A stretch of DNA of 64,000 bases from Thermoplasmata archaeon. GTDB taxonomy: Archaea > Thermoplasmatota > Thermoplasmata > Lutacidiplasmatales > UBA184. Of this stretch, positions 8,750 to 17,492 are shown piece after piece. The stretch is from positions 1-64,000 of the forward strand of contig JAJZYB010000005.1 in NCBI GenBank assembly GCA_021806135.1, read 5' to 3'. Position 1 is the first letter of the stretch; each line of letters starts with the position of its first letter. The position numbers and the translations under genes are program-made. Under the pieces are notes generated by a model that was not told where the DNA came from, ran no database searches, and worked only from the letters and a program-made list of their open reading frames with translations.

Positions 8750-9045
8750 GGGCCCCCCGCCGGGAGCAGATGGACCGGGTTGGCCAGGAGGACCTTGCGC
8801 TTCCCTCCGTCGTAGAACTCGATCTCGAAGGAACGGCCGCGCCGGGAGAGCACCGTGCAGACCTTGCCCTGGTAGCGCGGATGGGGCATGCCGTGCGGAT
8901 CGGAGGCCTCCAGGCGCACGATGACCTTCTCCCCGGGGGAAAAGACGCGCAGGTAGCGCGCGGGAGGGGGGAGACCCCGGTCCCGGTGCTCCTTGGTCAG
9001 TACCCCCCGGGTCCGGGAACGGAACCCTTTGGAACTCTTCACCAT
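8746..9045 (-). CDS. rpl21e: 50S ribosomal protein L21e
   Basis: A 99-residue large-subunit ribosomal protein. It starts MVKSSKGFRSRTRGVLTKEHR and continues with the SH3-like barrel (GEKVIVRLEASDPHGMPHPRYQGK, then VLSRRGRSFEIEFYDGGKRK). N-terminal KSSKGFRSRTR is diagnostic of the family. It begins 4 nt after pus10 ends and overlaps rpoF by 4 nt, so the genes are likely co-transcribed. Confidence 0.96.
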   Translation of the reverse strand: MVKSSKGFRSRTRGVLTKEHRDRGLPPPARYLRVFSPGEKVIVRLEASDPHGMPHPRYQGKVCTVLSRRGRSFEIEFYDGGKRKVLLANPVHLLPAGGP

Positions 9046-9049
9046 GACC

Positions 9050-10336
9050 TTACGGGCCTCCCCCGGAATCGTGGATCTCGAGAACGTCCAGCGCGCTCAC
9101 GGTCAGCGGGGTGCCCAGCAGCCCGGCGAGGTTGGGCTGGGTCCTTCCCCCGTCCCCTTGGATGAGCTCCTTCACGTAGGTCCCCGCCTCGGTCCGGAGC
9201 TCCAGCGTGAAGCTCTCCTCGTCGGAACCCACCCATCTCATCTCCCGGACCGACCGGAGCCTGACCTTGTCTGCCCGACGGTGTTGGACACGCGTCGGGG
9301 TCCTCTGCTCCAGCGGGCGGAGCGTGACCAACGGTAGGACCTCTTTAACCTTTGCCTCCGGCACCGAGGGCCGGACCACCACCCGGTACGTTTTCTCCGG
9401 CCGGGACGACTTCAGCTGCTCCACCCGGGAACCCACGCACCGTCCCCACTGGACCAGTTCCACCCGGCCCGCGGCCTCCTGCCCGATCTCCCGGGCCACC
9501 GCGTCAAGATCCACCGATCGTCGGCGGGGGCGGGAGATCTCCAGCACGAAGGGGCGTCCGCGGCCCAGCATCCGGGCATCGATGTCCTCCCGGCCCATCC
9601 CATGGAAGGCGTGGGCGCTGCCTCCCGTCGCCCGCAGGAGCGGTCCCCCGAGGATCTCCTCCACGCTGGTCGGATACTGCTTGCCGGTCATCCCACAACG
9701 GACGCATCCTTCCCCCTGACACGCCCGGCAGGGCCACCGGGTCTGGGGGAGCGTCCGGTCCAGCTTCCGGTACCGGCCCTCCACGAAGAGCGGTGCCACG
9801 GTGACCTCCACCGTCCCCGCCAGGAGGTCCGAGACGAAGACCATCTCCGCCGGTTCCTGGTCCCCCGGCAGGCCGAGGCGACGGCCGAGCACCTTCCCCA
9901 GTTCCCGGTTGAACGCGGTCCGAGCACTCTCCCCCCAGGGAGTGGCCAGGGAGAGCCAGAGGGTCTCTTCCCGGGCCAGCCGCTCCGGGTCCCAGCGCGA
10001 GCCGCAGCGGAACGAGGAGAACTCCCAACCCTCTCCGGCCCTCCCGCAGCGGTCGGCCCACCGCTCCAGGGATTGAAAAGCGCCTCCGCAGAGCAGGCAG
10101 TCCTCTCCGGAAGGGAGGGGAGGGGCCGTCCGTCCGAGGGCTTCGGCCACCTTGGCGAGGCGGCCGGGATTGTCCAGACCGTGGCCCAGGCGCCCGAGCA
10201 CCCGGCCGCGGCACTCCGGGCACAGGGGACCCGGCTCGTCGAGGAGCCGGGAGGCCAGGGAGGCCACCTCGGGGTTCCAGGGGAAGGGCGCGGGGGGCGG
10301 ATCGGGCACGGCCGGTCCCGACAGCCCGAACGGCAT
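9050..10336 (-). CDS. pus10: tRNA pseudouridine(54/55) synthase Pus10
   Basis: The archaeal enzyme makes pseudouridine 54 and 55 in the tRNA T-loop. The start is taken at the ATG at 10336 (428 aa); the frame is open to 10525 but the extra residues are not family-like. The N-terminal THUMP-related half has zinc-type cysteine pairs (CPEC, CLLC) and a second cluster CRACQGEGCVRCG. The catalytic aspartate is in GREDIDARMLGRGRPFVLEI, and the late GTYVKELIQGDGGRTQPNLAGLL motif is typical. It heads the L21e operon. A divergent DUF6015 gene starts 143 nt away. Confidence 0.95.
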   Translation of the reverse strand: MPFGLSGPAVPDPPPAPFPWNPEVASLASRLLDEPGPLCPECRGRVLGRLGHGLDNPGRLAKVAEALGRTAPPLPSGEDCLLCGGAFQSLERWADRCGRAGEGWEFSSFRCGSRWDPERLAREETLWLSLATPWGESARTAFNRELGKVLGRRLGLPGDQEPAEMVFVSDLLAGTVEVTVAPLFVEGRYRKLDRTLPQTRWPCRACQGEGCVRCGMTGKQYPTSVEEILGGPLLRATGGSAHAFHGMGREDIDARMLGRGRPFVLEISRPRRRSVDLDAVAREIGQEAAGRVELVQWGRCVGSRVEQLKSSRPEKTYRVVVRPSVPEAKVKEVLPLVTLRPLEQRTPTRVQHRRADKVRLRSVREMRWVGSDEESFTLELRTEAGTYVKELIQGDGGRTQPNLAGLLGTPLTVSALDVLEIHDSGGGP

Positions 10337-10478
10337 GAAGGTTCGGGACCCAACGGGGCCGGGAGGAGCCCGCGCCCAGTCCCGGAGAAACGCCCCGGGC
10401 GCTGGGCACGTTTCCCGTTGGCGTCCTGGGGGACCCTCTGTGCGAACACTTTTTAGTCGAGCGCCTTTCGCCTCCCCC

Positions 10479-10901
10479 GTGGCCGTGGTCACCGTGGAAC
10501 TGCTGACCGAGGCCATCCGCAACACCCTGGTGACCCACGGGAAGATCCCGCCGGAGCGGGCCGAGCCCTTGGCCCGGCTCGTGCTGAACTACTTCGGCAC
10601 GGAGGAGACCCTCCTCGACAACGTGATCAGCGGCGATGACCGGGACGCCTTCTACCTCCTCGAGGAGCAGGGACTCCTCGCCAGCGAGGAGGAGGATGCG
10701 CTGGTCGCGAAGGGACGCACCTGGAGGATCCACTACTGGTTACTGCGGAAGTCCACCATCGAGGCGGCGGCCCGTCCTCCCCCCGTGGTCGCGCCGGACG
10801 AGGCCCGGGAGGTCTACGCGAAGATGCCGGCCGATGGCTGGAGTCACGGGGCCGGCAGTCCGGGGGGGAACCCTTCCCGGACCGTGGCCCCCCGTCCCTG
10901 A
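10479..10901 (+). CDS. DUF6015-like small helical protein
   Basis: A 140-residue protein from the GTG at 10479 (a second GTG lies at 10485). Core: VELLTEAIRNTLVTHGKIPPERAE, then LNYFGTEETLLDNVISGDDRDAFYLLEEQGLL and the aromatic KGRTWRIHYWLLRK. I recognise this as the DUF6015 pattern seen in Thermoplasmata; its function is unknown. The last ~35 residues are Pro/Gly-rich. A TATA-like CTTTTTA at 10449-10455 lies 24-30 nt upstream of the GTG, fitting a leaderless mRNA. It is convergent with the PrsW-like gene, ending 7 nt before that gene's stop. Confidence 0.8.
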   Translation: MAVVTVELLTEAIRNTLVTHGKIPPERAEPLARLVLNYFGTEETLLDNVISGDDRDAFYLLEEQGLLASEEEDALVAKGRTWRIHYWLLRKSTIEAAARPPPVVAPDEAREVYAKMPADGWSHGAGSPGGNPSRTVAPRP

Positions 10902-10908
10902 GGAGAGC

Positions 10909-11748
10909 CTACCGGGTCCCGGGAGGCCGGGTCCCGACGGCCGGCCGAGGGGAGGGCAACGGCATGGCGGTCTGGAACTGGGCCTCCGCGATCCGCCGGT
11001 TGATGTACCCGAAGGCGGCCAGCCCGTAGACCACCGCGAGGAAGAGCGAGGCGAGGGCGAGGGCCTCGAAGCCATAGCCGGGCAGGATGAGGCCCACCAG
11101 CGGGAGGATGAGGGGCAGGGAGACCAGGGCGTTGTACGAGCCGTGAATCCCCACCGCCGTGAGGTAGGCGCCGGCGAGCGCATGTCCTTGCCCCTTCCGT
11201 TCGAGGTTCACTCCCACCCCGTAGCCGGTGATGGAGGTGGCGCTCGCGTGGATGAGCATGCTGGAAAGCGAGCGGATGGCGATGGTGGTCACCGCCACGA
11301 CAAGGCCCGCCGCAAGGGCGGAGAGCCCGTAGAGCAGGTTCTCCATGAAACCGAATCCCAGGCCCACCGCGGCCCCCAGGACCATCCCATCGGCCACGTA
11401 CTGGATCCGCCTCCGCATGCCCAGCACCCCCAGGCCCTTGATCCCCTCCTCCACGAACGGGGCGATCAGGAGCGCGAGGATGAGGAACTCGGCGGTGGAC
11501 CCGCTGGGAAGCGTCCCGCCCAGGTCCGGCTGGAGGACCTGGGCGTAGACGGCGAAGAGGATGGCCTCCAGGATGGCGGCCACGAAGGTACCGACGAGCG
11601 CCCCGTACAGGAAGGCCCGGCCCATCCCTCCCCAGGACTCGGTGTGGTAGCGCTCGGTCTTCCGGACCCAGATGAGGAAACCGAGCGCCGGGAGGAGGGA
11701 GAAGAGCAGGAGGACCAGGAGGATGAGGAGGTCGGGGAAGGCACTCAT
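10909..11748 (-). CDS. PrsW-like intramembrane metalloprotease
   Basis: A 279-residue polytopic membrane protein with about eight hydrophobic segments. The M82/PrsW signature residues are visible: APFVEEGIKGLGV (EExxK), GFGFMENLLYG (E) and the two later histidines in SMLIHASATSITGYG and GIHGSYNALVS, which in the family are proposed to bind zinc within the membrane. PrsW cleaves an anti-sigma factor in Bacillus; in archaea the target is unknown. Start ATG at 11748 overlaps the stop of the 3-hydroxyacyl-CoA dehydrogenase by 4 nt, so the pair is co-transcribed. The tail is Pro/Arg-rich. Confidence 0.88.
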   Translation of the reverse strand: MSAFPDLLILLVLLLFSLLPALGFLIWVRKTERYHTESWGGMGRAFLYGALVGTFVAAILEAILFAVYAQVLQPDLGGTLPSGSTAEFLILALLIAPFVEEGIKGLGVLGMRRRIQYVADGMVLGAAVGLGFGFMENLLYGLSALAAGLVVAVTTIAIRSLSSMLIHASATSITGYGVGVNLERKGQGHALAGAYLTAVGIHGSYNALVSLPLILPLVGLILPGYGFEALALASLFLAVVYGLAAFGYINRRIAEAQFQTAMPLPSPRPAVGTRPPGTR

Positions 11749-12656
11749 GGGGGAGGGCTCCCGACCACCCGGGCCCGGGGGCGCGGAGCCCCGTAGGGGT
11801 AGAACCCTTGCCCTGTCTTGCGGCCCAGCCGTCCGGCCTCCACCATGTTCACGAGCAGGGGACAGGCGCGGTACTTGGGGTCCCGGAAGCCTGTGTAGAG
11901 CCGCTCGAGCACGGAGAGCAACGTGTCCAATCCCACCAGGTCCGCCAGTTCCAGGGGGCCCATGGGGTGATGGAAGCCGAGCCGGTGGGCCTGGTCGATG
12001 TCCTCCCGGGTGGCCACCCCGTCCTGGAGCATCCAGATGGCCTCGTTGACCAAGACGGCCATGGCCCGGCTCGTCACGAAGCCGGGGACGTCCTGGCTCA
12101 CGGTGACGGTCTTGCCCAGACCTTCGGCGAAGGCGCGAGCCCGGGCCAGCGCTCCCGGCTCGGTGAGAAGCCCCGGGATGAGCTCCACCAGCTTCATCCG
12201 GAGCACCGGATTGAAGAAGTGGATGCCCACCACCCGCTCCGGTCGGGAGGTCGCCGAGGCCAGGGCCGTGATCGACAGGGAGGAGGTGTTCGAAGCGAGG
12301 AGGGTCTCCGGGCCGGCGCGCCGGTCCAGTTCTTCGAAGATCCCCCGCTTCAGGCCCAGTTGTTCCGGTGCGGCCTCCAGGACCACCTGGGCGTCCCGGG
12401 CGCACTCCAGGGAGAGCGTGGGGCGGATCCGGCTCTCCGCCCTCTCCCGTTCCTCCGGGGAGAGCGTCCCCCGTTCCCGGAGGGCCTCCAGATCGTGGTG
12501 GAGGCTGGCCATCCCCCGGTCCAGGAACCCCTGGTTCACGTCGTAGAGGTCCACGCTCCAGCCGACGAGCGCGGCCTGGGCAGCGACTCCCGCACCCATG
12601 ATCCCGGCCCCCACGACCAGGAGTCGGCGGACGGGCGTCGGGGCCTCCGGGTTCAC
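11745..12656 (-). CDS. 3-hydroxyacyl-CoA dehydrogenase (3-hydroxybutyryl-CoA dehydrogenase type)
   Basis: A 303-residue NAD-dependent enzyme oxidising 3-hydroxyacyl-CoA to 3-ketoacyl-CoA. The N-terminal Rossmann fingerprint is LLVVGAGIMGAGVAAQAA; the catalytic region has SNTSSLSITALA and VGIHFFNPVLRMKLVELIPG (His of the His-Glu dyad); the C-terminal domain has DVPGFVTSRAMAVLVNEAIWML and HHPMGPLELADLVGLD. The start is the GTG at 12656, which places the dinucleotide motif at the usual distance from the N-terminus. Stand-alone (not fused to a hydratase). No thiolase or hydratase is nearby, so the pathway (beta-oxidation or butyrate-type) is open. Confidence 0.93.
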   Translation of the reverse strand: MNPEAPTPVRRLLVVGAGIMGAGVAAQAALVGWSVDLYDVNQGFLDRGMASLHHDLEALRERGTLSPEERERAESRIRPTLSLECARDAQVVLEAAPEQLGLKRGIFEELDRRAGPETLLASNTSSLSITALASATSRPERVVGIHFFNPVLRMKLVELIPGLLTEPGALARARAFAEGLGKTVTVSQDVPGFVTSRAMAVLVNEAIWMLQDGVATREDIDQAHRLGFHHPMGPLELADLVGLDTLLSVLERLYTGFRDPKYRACPLLVNMVEAGRLGRKTGQGFYPYGAPRPRARVVGSPPP

Positions 12657-12876
12657 GGCCCAGGGAGCGAGGGAGGGACTATGACCCTTACCGGAGGGGA
12701 TCCCCAACCCCCGAGGCCGCTCGCCCGTATGGCCCGGCCACGTGGTCGGGCTCCGAGCGGTGGGCTTCCTCCCGTCCGCCTTCCCGTCCATCTCCCGGCC
12801 CCCGTCCGAAGGGGGTACAGGGGGAACGGGCAAGGAGACGACCGGGAGGCTTCCGCACGGGCCCCGGGAGATCCGG
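12657..12876. other. Short non-coding gap upstream of the dehydrogenase
   Basis: About 220 bases with no supported gene. The minus-strand sequence near 12683-12690 (GGTAAGGGTCATAG) is a candidate TATA element for the GTG at 12656. Nothing else is seen. Confidence 0.4.
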
Positions 12877-13800
12877 TCAGGCCGGTCCGGGGATCCGGTC
12901 CGGCAGGAAGGCACAGGCCCGGCATAGACCCTCGGCGGAGGCCTCACCGCAGCGGGGGCACTTCCCGGGTCCCTCCCCTTCCTGATCAGCCAAGAGCAGG
13001 GGGAGGAGCTTCTCCCGGGTCCGAAGCAGGGCGTGGCGGCTGCCGGGCTGCGCCTCCTCCAGGCGCCAGACGAGCTCACGGTAGAGGTTCCGGACCGCCC
13101 GACCCGCGTGCGGGCAGGTCCCGTGGTCGAAGGGGAGACCCTCCAGCCGGGCGTAGAGGTAGACCTCCCGCTCCGGCACGGTGGCCAGGGGGGCGATGCG
13201 CGGCACGAGGTCGGTCTGGGCCTGGAGGTGCGGGGCCATCTGCGCGAGCCGGAAGGGTTCGCCCCGGGTGAGGTTCATGAGGATGGTCTGGGCCAGGTCA
13301 TCCAGGTTGAACCCGAGGACGAGCCGGAGCGCGCCCATCTCCCGCGCCATCCGGTTGAGGGCCTGGCGTCGCCAGACCCCGCAGAAGGAGCAGGGAGACT
13401 CCGGCCGGTCCATCGCGGTCCGATCCGTGGTCACCCCGAAGAGTTCCTGGAAGGGGACCACCCGGTGAGGCACCCCCAGGTCTTCGGTGAGCTTCCGGGC
13501 GGCCGCCACCGTGGCCGGTCGGTACCCCTCGATCCCCTCGTCGATCGTCAACGCCGTCACCGAGAGGTCGGGCCTCCCCCGGGCGAAGCGGGCCAGAAGG
13601 CTCAGCACCACCGAGGAGTCCTTCCCCCCGCTCAGCGCCACCGCGAGCCCCCCGCCGGAGAGTCCGGGAGCTTGGCGATGCATCTGTCGCCGGAACCGTT
13701 CCCAGACCGAGGAGCGGAAGTGCTCCCGGCAGAGATGGGCTCCCGCGTATGGTTGGTCCAGGATGGCGATCCGGCCGCAGGAGGGGCGAGAGCACTCCAT
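12877..13800 (-). CDS. ncsA: tRNA 2-thiolation protein, NcsA/TtuA (Ctu1) family
   Basis: A 307-residue PP-loop ATPase that adenylates a tRNA uridine for 2-thiolation (TtuA type at U54, Ncs6 type at U34). Start is the ATG at 13800. Seen: N-terminal zinc ribbon (C3, C8, C24, H27), PP-loop SGGKDSS (57-63), iron-sulfur cysteines C136 and C139 (SPCSFCGVWRR) plus C228 (GTCPHAG), LGFNLDDLAQT, and C-terminal zinc finger CPRCG...LCRAC. The three central cysteines are those that hold the [4Fe-4S] cluster in TtuA. Which uridine is modified cannot be decided from sequence. Divergent from xerA. Confidence 0.93.
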   Translation of the reverse strand: MECSRPSCGRIAILDQPYAGAHLCREHFRSSVWERFRRQMHRQAPGLSGGGLAVALSGGKDSSVVLSLLARFARGRPDLSVTALTIDEGIEGYRPATVAAARKLTEDLGVPHRVVPFQELFGVTTDRTAMDRPESPCSFCGVWRRQALNRMAREMGALRLVLGFNLDDLAQTILMNLTRGEPFRLAQMAPHLQAQTDLVPRIAPLATVPEREVYLYARLEGLPFDHGTCPHAGRAVRNLYRELVWRLEEAQPGSRHALLRTREKLLPLLLADQEGEGPGKCPRCGEASAEGLCRACAFLPDRIPGPA

Positions 13801-13890
13801 CTTCCCAAGGGCCGGCGGGAACCACCGGGCACCGTCCCCTCCACTGAAACGGCGCCTTAAATCCCCCCGGAACGCCCTTCCTGCCGGGTC

Positions 13891-14889
13891 GTGGCGACGG
13901 TCTCGCGCCTCCCCGCTCCCCCCGTCGAGCCTACCGGCCCCGCCACGCCCGGGGAGGTGGTGGAACGTTTCACCCGTCTCCTCAAGGGGGAAGGACGGAG
14001 CCCGTGGACCGTGAAGCAGTACGCGTTCACGGCCCGCCACTTCCTCGCCTGGGTGGACAAGCCGCTGGGCACCGTCACCGCCGAGGACCTGGAGCGCTGG
14101 CGGGAATACCTGGTGCTCCACCGTCACTACTCGAAGAGCTCGGTCTACGCATCGCTGCGGGCTCTGGAGGCGCTCTTCCGGGCCTTCCGTCAGCACACGG
14201 CCGACGGCGTGGAGGTTCCCCGACGGCCGGAGCGGCTACCCACCTACCTCTCCGAGGAGGAGACGAACCGCCTCCTGGTCCAGGGTACGGGAAGTCTCGA
14301 GGACGAGGCCTTGCTCCGGGTCCTCGCCTACGGGGGGCTCCGGGTGGGCGAGATCTGCCGGCTGAGCTGGGAGGATGTGGACCCGGGCGAGGGGCTCCTC
14401 AAGGTCCGGGGAGGGAAAGGGGACAAGGACCGGTTGGTGGTGGTGGAGGAGACGACCATGGCCGCACTCGCCGCCCTCCGCCGGGAGCGGGAGACCCATC
14501 CCACGGGGGACCTCCGGGTCTTCCCGGTCTCCCGGGAGACCGTGGAACGCCGGGTGCGATCCCTGGCGGAGGCCGCGGGTCTATCGAAGCATGTGACGCC
14601 CCACACGTTGAGGCACACTTTGGCCACCGCGCTCTTGCGCCGGGGGCTCGACCTCCGCTTCATCCAGAAGCAGCTCGGCCATGCCAGCGTGGCCACCACC
14701 CAGATCTACACGCACGTGGACACCGGAGCCCTCCGGGAGGCGTACCGGGCGGCGAAACCGTCCTACGGGCCGCGGGTCCCCTCGGCACGGGCCGACGGCG
14801 CGGCGGTCGAGGAGGCCTTCCCCGAGGACCCGGGACCGGAGCGGGGATGGGCCCCTCCGGGGCGGGCTCCGGAACCCCGTGCCGAATAG
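13891..14889 (+). CDS. xerA: Tyrosine recombinase XerA
   Basis: A 332-residue site-specific recombinase that resolves chromosome dimers at dif in archaea. The SAM-like N-terminal domain (residues 20-105) precedes the catalytic domain with the full set of residues: R151 (GGLRVGEICRL), K176 (GGKGDKDR), H238 and R241 (HTLRHTLAT), H264 (LGHASVATT) and the nucleophile Y273 (QIYTHVD). The start is GTG 13891, about 34 nt after a TTAAAT patch at 13857-13862. The last ~45 residues are a Pro/Gly/Arg-rich extension. No phage or island genes flank it, so it is the housekeeping recombinase rather than an integrase. I did not find a dif site nearby. Confidence 0.93.
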   Translation: MATVSRLPAPPVEPTGPATPGEVVERFTRLLKGEGRSPWTVKQYAFTARHFLAWVDKPLGTVTAEDLERWREYLVLHRHYSKSSVYASLRALEALFRAFRQHTADGVEVPRRPERLPTYLSEEETNRLLVQGTGSLEDEALLRVLAYGGLRVGEICRLSWEDVDPGEGLLKVRGGKGDKDRLVVVEETTMAALAALRRERETHPTGDLRVFPVSRETVERRVRSLAEAAGLSKHVTPHTLRHTLATALLRRGLDLRFIQKQLGHASVATTQIYTHVDTGALREAYRAAKPSYGPRVPSARADGAAVEEAFPEDPGPERGWAPPGRAPEPRAE

Positions 14890-15151
14890 CCCGGGGCCTT
14901 CCCGGCCGACCCGGGTCCACCCTCGGGAGGGTGGGGCTCCACGGCACCGGAATGCTCCGCCCGATGCCGGGTCATCTCCACCGGCTCGGAGGGATGGTCC
15001 ACCGGCTCCACGGCAACCGGCCGTCCACAGATCGAGCAGAGGGCCCACGCGGTGGTCACAGCCGATGGAGCGGAACCCCGATAAAGAGGATTCGTGCGCG
15101 TGGGCTCCACGGAGGAAAAAGGCCTTACTTCCCCGAGCCCCCCTCCCCCCC

Positions 15152-16345
15152 GTGCCGCCCCCCCGCAGCTTCTCCACCATCGTCCTGGGCGCGGGGCTCG
15201 CGGGCAGTGCCCTGGCCTACCACCTGTCCCGGCTCGGGGGCCGGGAGATCCTCCTTTATGACGAGGCCTACCCCAGCGCAGGCGCGTCCGGGAAAGGGGC
15301 GGGGATCCTCTGCGCCCAGTGTTGGGACCCCTGGGATGCCCAGGTGGTGGAGGAGACCCGGAAGGAGTACCGGGACCTGTCCGAGCGCCACCACCTCGGG
15401 GGGTACCTCACCACGGGTGGGATCCGCAGCGTGAGCACCGTCTCCCTTCTCCCGCTGCTCGAAGAGCGACGGCGCATGCTGGAACAACTAAGGGTCCCGG
15501 TGCGTTGGATGGAGCCCGCAGAGATCGGCGGAGCGGTCCCCGGGATCCGGGTCACCGACCTGAAGGGAGGCCTCCTCACCCCCGGGGACGCCGTGGTGGA
15601 GCCTCCGGAGATGAATTTCCTCTACGCCGAACTCGCCCAGCGTGCCGGGGTCGAACTGACGTGGGGCTGGGGGTTCCGGGGCCTCCGGCGGGAAGGCGCG
15701 GGGTGGTGCCTCTCCACGCTGGGAGGGGACTTCCATGCCGCCGAGGTGATCCTCACCGCGGGGGCCCACACCAAACGGATCGCAGGAGCCCTCGGGCTCT
15801 CCCTCCCGCTCGCCCCCTACCGGACCCAGGCCTGCCGGCTCGCCCCGGAGAGGGATGCCCCTCTCTTCCCCTCCTATCATGATACCGAGCTGGACGTCTA
15901 TGTCCGTCCCGCGCCAGGCGGGGCCCTCGTGGCCGGGGACGGGACGGAGTCCGTGGAATCGGACCCGATGCGCTACAACCCCGGAGCCGACTTCCCGTTC
16001 CTCGCGCACGTGGCGGAGGTCTTCTCCCATCGGCTGCCCCTCTGGGCCGGGGCCTCGGTCCGGCGGGCCTGGGCTGGCCTCTGCGTCTCCACCCCCGACC
16101 GGCATCCGTTGGTGGGTCCGCTGGGGCCCCCCGAGGGGCTCTACGTGGCCTGCGGCTTCAACGGGTTCGGGGTCATGCGCGCCGGGGGGCTCGCGGCGCG
16201 GATGGCGAATGCCCTGAGGACGGGGAACTGGGACGCGCTGGCTCCCTGCGCTCCTTCCCGGTTCCCCCGCGGCGGTGTCGCGTTCTCCCCCCGACCGGGG
16301 TTCACCTTGGGCGGAGAGGACGGCCCCCCGGGCCCGGTCCGGTAG
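15152..16345 (+). CDS. FAD-dependent oxidoreductase, DAO (glycine/D-amino acid oxidase) family
   Basis: A 397-residue flavoprotein from the GTG at 15152. N-terminal FAD fingerprint: STIVLGAGLAGSALAYHLSRLG; then GASGKGAGILCAQCWDPWD and, near the C-terminus, DRHPLVGPLGPPEGLYVACGFNGFGVMRAGGLA, the DAO-family FAD-anchoring motif. The enzymes oxidise the C-N bond of amino acids or N-methyl amines (sarcosine, glycine, proline). Substrate not determinable. An in-frame ATG at 15065 would add 29 residues; GTG was preferred because it puts the FAD motif near the N-terminus, and an AAAAAGGCCTTACTT patch (15116-15130) about 25 nt upstream suits a leaderless start. The C-terminal 45 residues are Pro/Gly-rich. 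Confidence 0.88.
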   Translation: MPPPRSFSTIVLGAGLAGSALAYHLSRLGGREILLYDEAYPSAGASGKGAGILCAQCWDPWDAQVVEETRKEYRDLSERHHLGGYLTTGGIRSVSTVSLLPLLEERRRMLEQLRVPVRWMEPAEIGGAVPGIRVTDLKGGLLTPGDAVVEPPEMNFLYAELAQRAGVELTWGWGFRGLRREGAGWCLSTLGGDFHAAEVILTAGAHTKRIAGALGLSLPLAPYRTQACRLAPERDAPLFPSYHDTELDVYVRPAPGGALVAGDGTESVESDPMRYNPGADFPFLAHVAEVFSHRLPLWAGASVRRAWAGLCVSTPDRHPLVGPLGPPEGLYVACGFNGFGVMRAGGLAARMANALRTGNWDALAPCAPSRFPRGGVAFSPRPGFTLGGEDGPPGPVR

Positions 16346-16369
16346 GCCGGCCCCGCAGGAGAGGGCCTC

Positions 16370-16981
16370 TCAGTTGGGGCCCCAGGTCCGGCCGGGAACG
16401 TCGGAGGAGAGCGTGGCCATTCCCCGGGGACGACGAGCGGAGTGCCAAGCCCCCAGCACATGCCTCAGCAGCTGGTAGGCCGCCGCCGGCCCCTCCTTCC
16501 CGGGCGGGTCCTCGAAGACCTCCAGGACATCCCCCCGTATCCGCAGCCAGAGGCGGGAGCCGTCGTTCCGGTGCGTCCAGAGCAGTGTGGTATTCCCGGA
16601 CCCCTCGTAGAATCCCACCCACCGGAAGTCCCCGAACCAGCGGCCCGAGAGCCGTCCCAAGACCTCCTGAGGGCTGTCCTGGGGAGGGAGCTTGAGTTCC
16701 GCCACGGGGGCCCCTGTGGGGAGGTCCGAGGGGAGGGAGGCCCGACGTTGGGCCGAACCGTCGGTGACCAGCCGATACCCTTGGGCGGTCCGCTTGACGG
16801 TGCCCTCGCGGGCAAGGCGTCGGAGGGAGCGGGAGAGGGACTCCGGGTGGACGCGGAGGGCCCGGCGCAGCCCATTGAAGGCCACGGGGCCGGAGATCTC
16901 GGAGAGGAGCTCCCGGACCCGGTCGTCGAGCCGGGGGAGTTCGTCGAGGTCGGAGGGAGCCGGGGGAGGGAGTTCCGTCAT
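16370..16981 (-). CDS. Winged-helix DNA-binding protein, probably autoregulated
   Basis: A 203-residue protein whose residues about 17-75 look like a winged helix (LDDRVRELLSEISGPVAFNGLRRAL, SLSRSLRRLAREGTVKRTAQGYRLV). The C-terminal part (95-190) is a novel, tryptophan-rich region (RWFGDFRWVGFYEGSGNTTLLWTH, LWLRIRGDVLEVFED) that may sense a ligand; I do not recognise it. The promoter has a TATA box at 17015-17022 (minus strand) and a palindrome CTTTGGTGACCAAAG at 17001-17015 between TATA and start, which is a good candidate operator for autorepression. Confidence 0.8.
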   Translation of the reverse strand: MTELPPPAPSDLDELPRLDDRVRELLSEISGPVAFNGLRRALRVHPESLSRSLRRLAREGTVKRTAQGYRLVTDGSAQRRASLPSDLPTGAPVAELKLPPQDSPQEVLGRLSGRWFGDFRWVGFYEGSGNTTLLWTHRNDGSRLWLRIRGDVLEVFEDPPGKEGPAAAYQLLRHVLGAWHSARRPRGMATLSSDVPGRTWGPN

Positions 16982-17000
16982 GGACCCATCAGGCTGAATG

Positions 17001-17015
17001 CTTTGGTGACCAAAG
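17001..17015. promoter_or_regulatory. Palindromic operator overlapping the winged-helix gene promoter
   Basis: CTTTGGTGACCAAAG is an exact inverted repeat with 7-nt arms around one central base. It abuts the minus-strand TATA box (CTAAATAC, 17015-17022) and ends 20 nt before the ATG at 16981, so a bound dimer would block initiation. It is the sort of site a dimeric winged-helix protein binds, and the downstream gene encodes one. Confidence 0.65.
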
Positions 17016-17022
17016 TATTTAG
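17015..17022 (-). promoter_or_regulatory. TATA box of the winged-helix gene
   Basis: Minus-strand CTAAATAC is the only AT-rich 8-mer here, 34-41 nt upstream of the ATG at 16981, leaving a short leader of about 10 nt. Confidence 0.65.
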
Positions 17023-17032
17023 CCCTGGCGGG

Positions 17033-17374
17033 TCAGCCCTGGGAAGGGCGCAGCGGATCCTCCTGGGGGCCCAGAGGACTGGGGGGCTCGGGGCCCGGGC
17101 CTGGGGAGGGGTACGGCACCGGGGCACCCACGGGCTCTCCTGGAGGGAGCCGCCGCGCCGGAGGGTGCGCTCCCGTTCCCGCCTCGATCCCTGGCGTCCG
17201 CGCACCCAGCGGGCCTCCCCGGGGCCGGCGAGCGGGTCCACCCAGGACCCTTCCTTCCCCGGGAACCGTTGTTGGGTCCTTCTGTCGGAGCAATTCGTAG
17301 CCGGCCCCGTACGCCGTCCAGGACCATGGACCGCCGGTCCCGGGTCCCTCCTCTGTCGTCTCTCCCTCGTGCAT
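17033..17374 (-). CDS. Possible Pro/Gly-rich protein of 113 aa (weak)
   Basis: An ATG-started frame (17374) encodes MHEGETTEEGPGTGG then a more protein-like stretch WSWTAYGAGYELLRQKDP, followed by about 70 residues rich in Pro, Gly and Arg. The Trp/Tyr-containing part argues for a gene, the tail against it. No TATA box is visible upstream, and I recognise no family. It may simply be a long GC-rich open frame. Confidence 0.25.
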   Translation of the reverse strand: MHEGETTEEGPGTGGPWSWTAYGAGYELLRQKDPTTVPGEGRVLGGPARRPRGGPLGARTPGIEAGTGAHPPARRLPPGEPVGAPVPYPSPGPGPEPPSPLGPQEDPLRPSQG

Positions 17375-17492
17375 GATCGTCTTCCTCCTCGAGGAGGGAC
17401 GCGCCGGGACCCATGATGAGCGGACCTGCGTTGCCCCGGTCACAGCAGCGCGCCCGCACGCGAGAACGCGCCGACCAGCGTAGACCGAGGAG

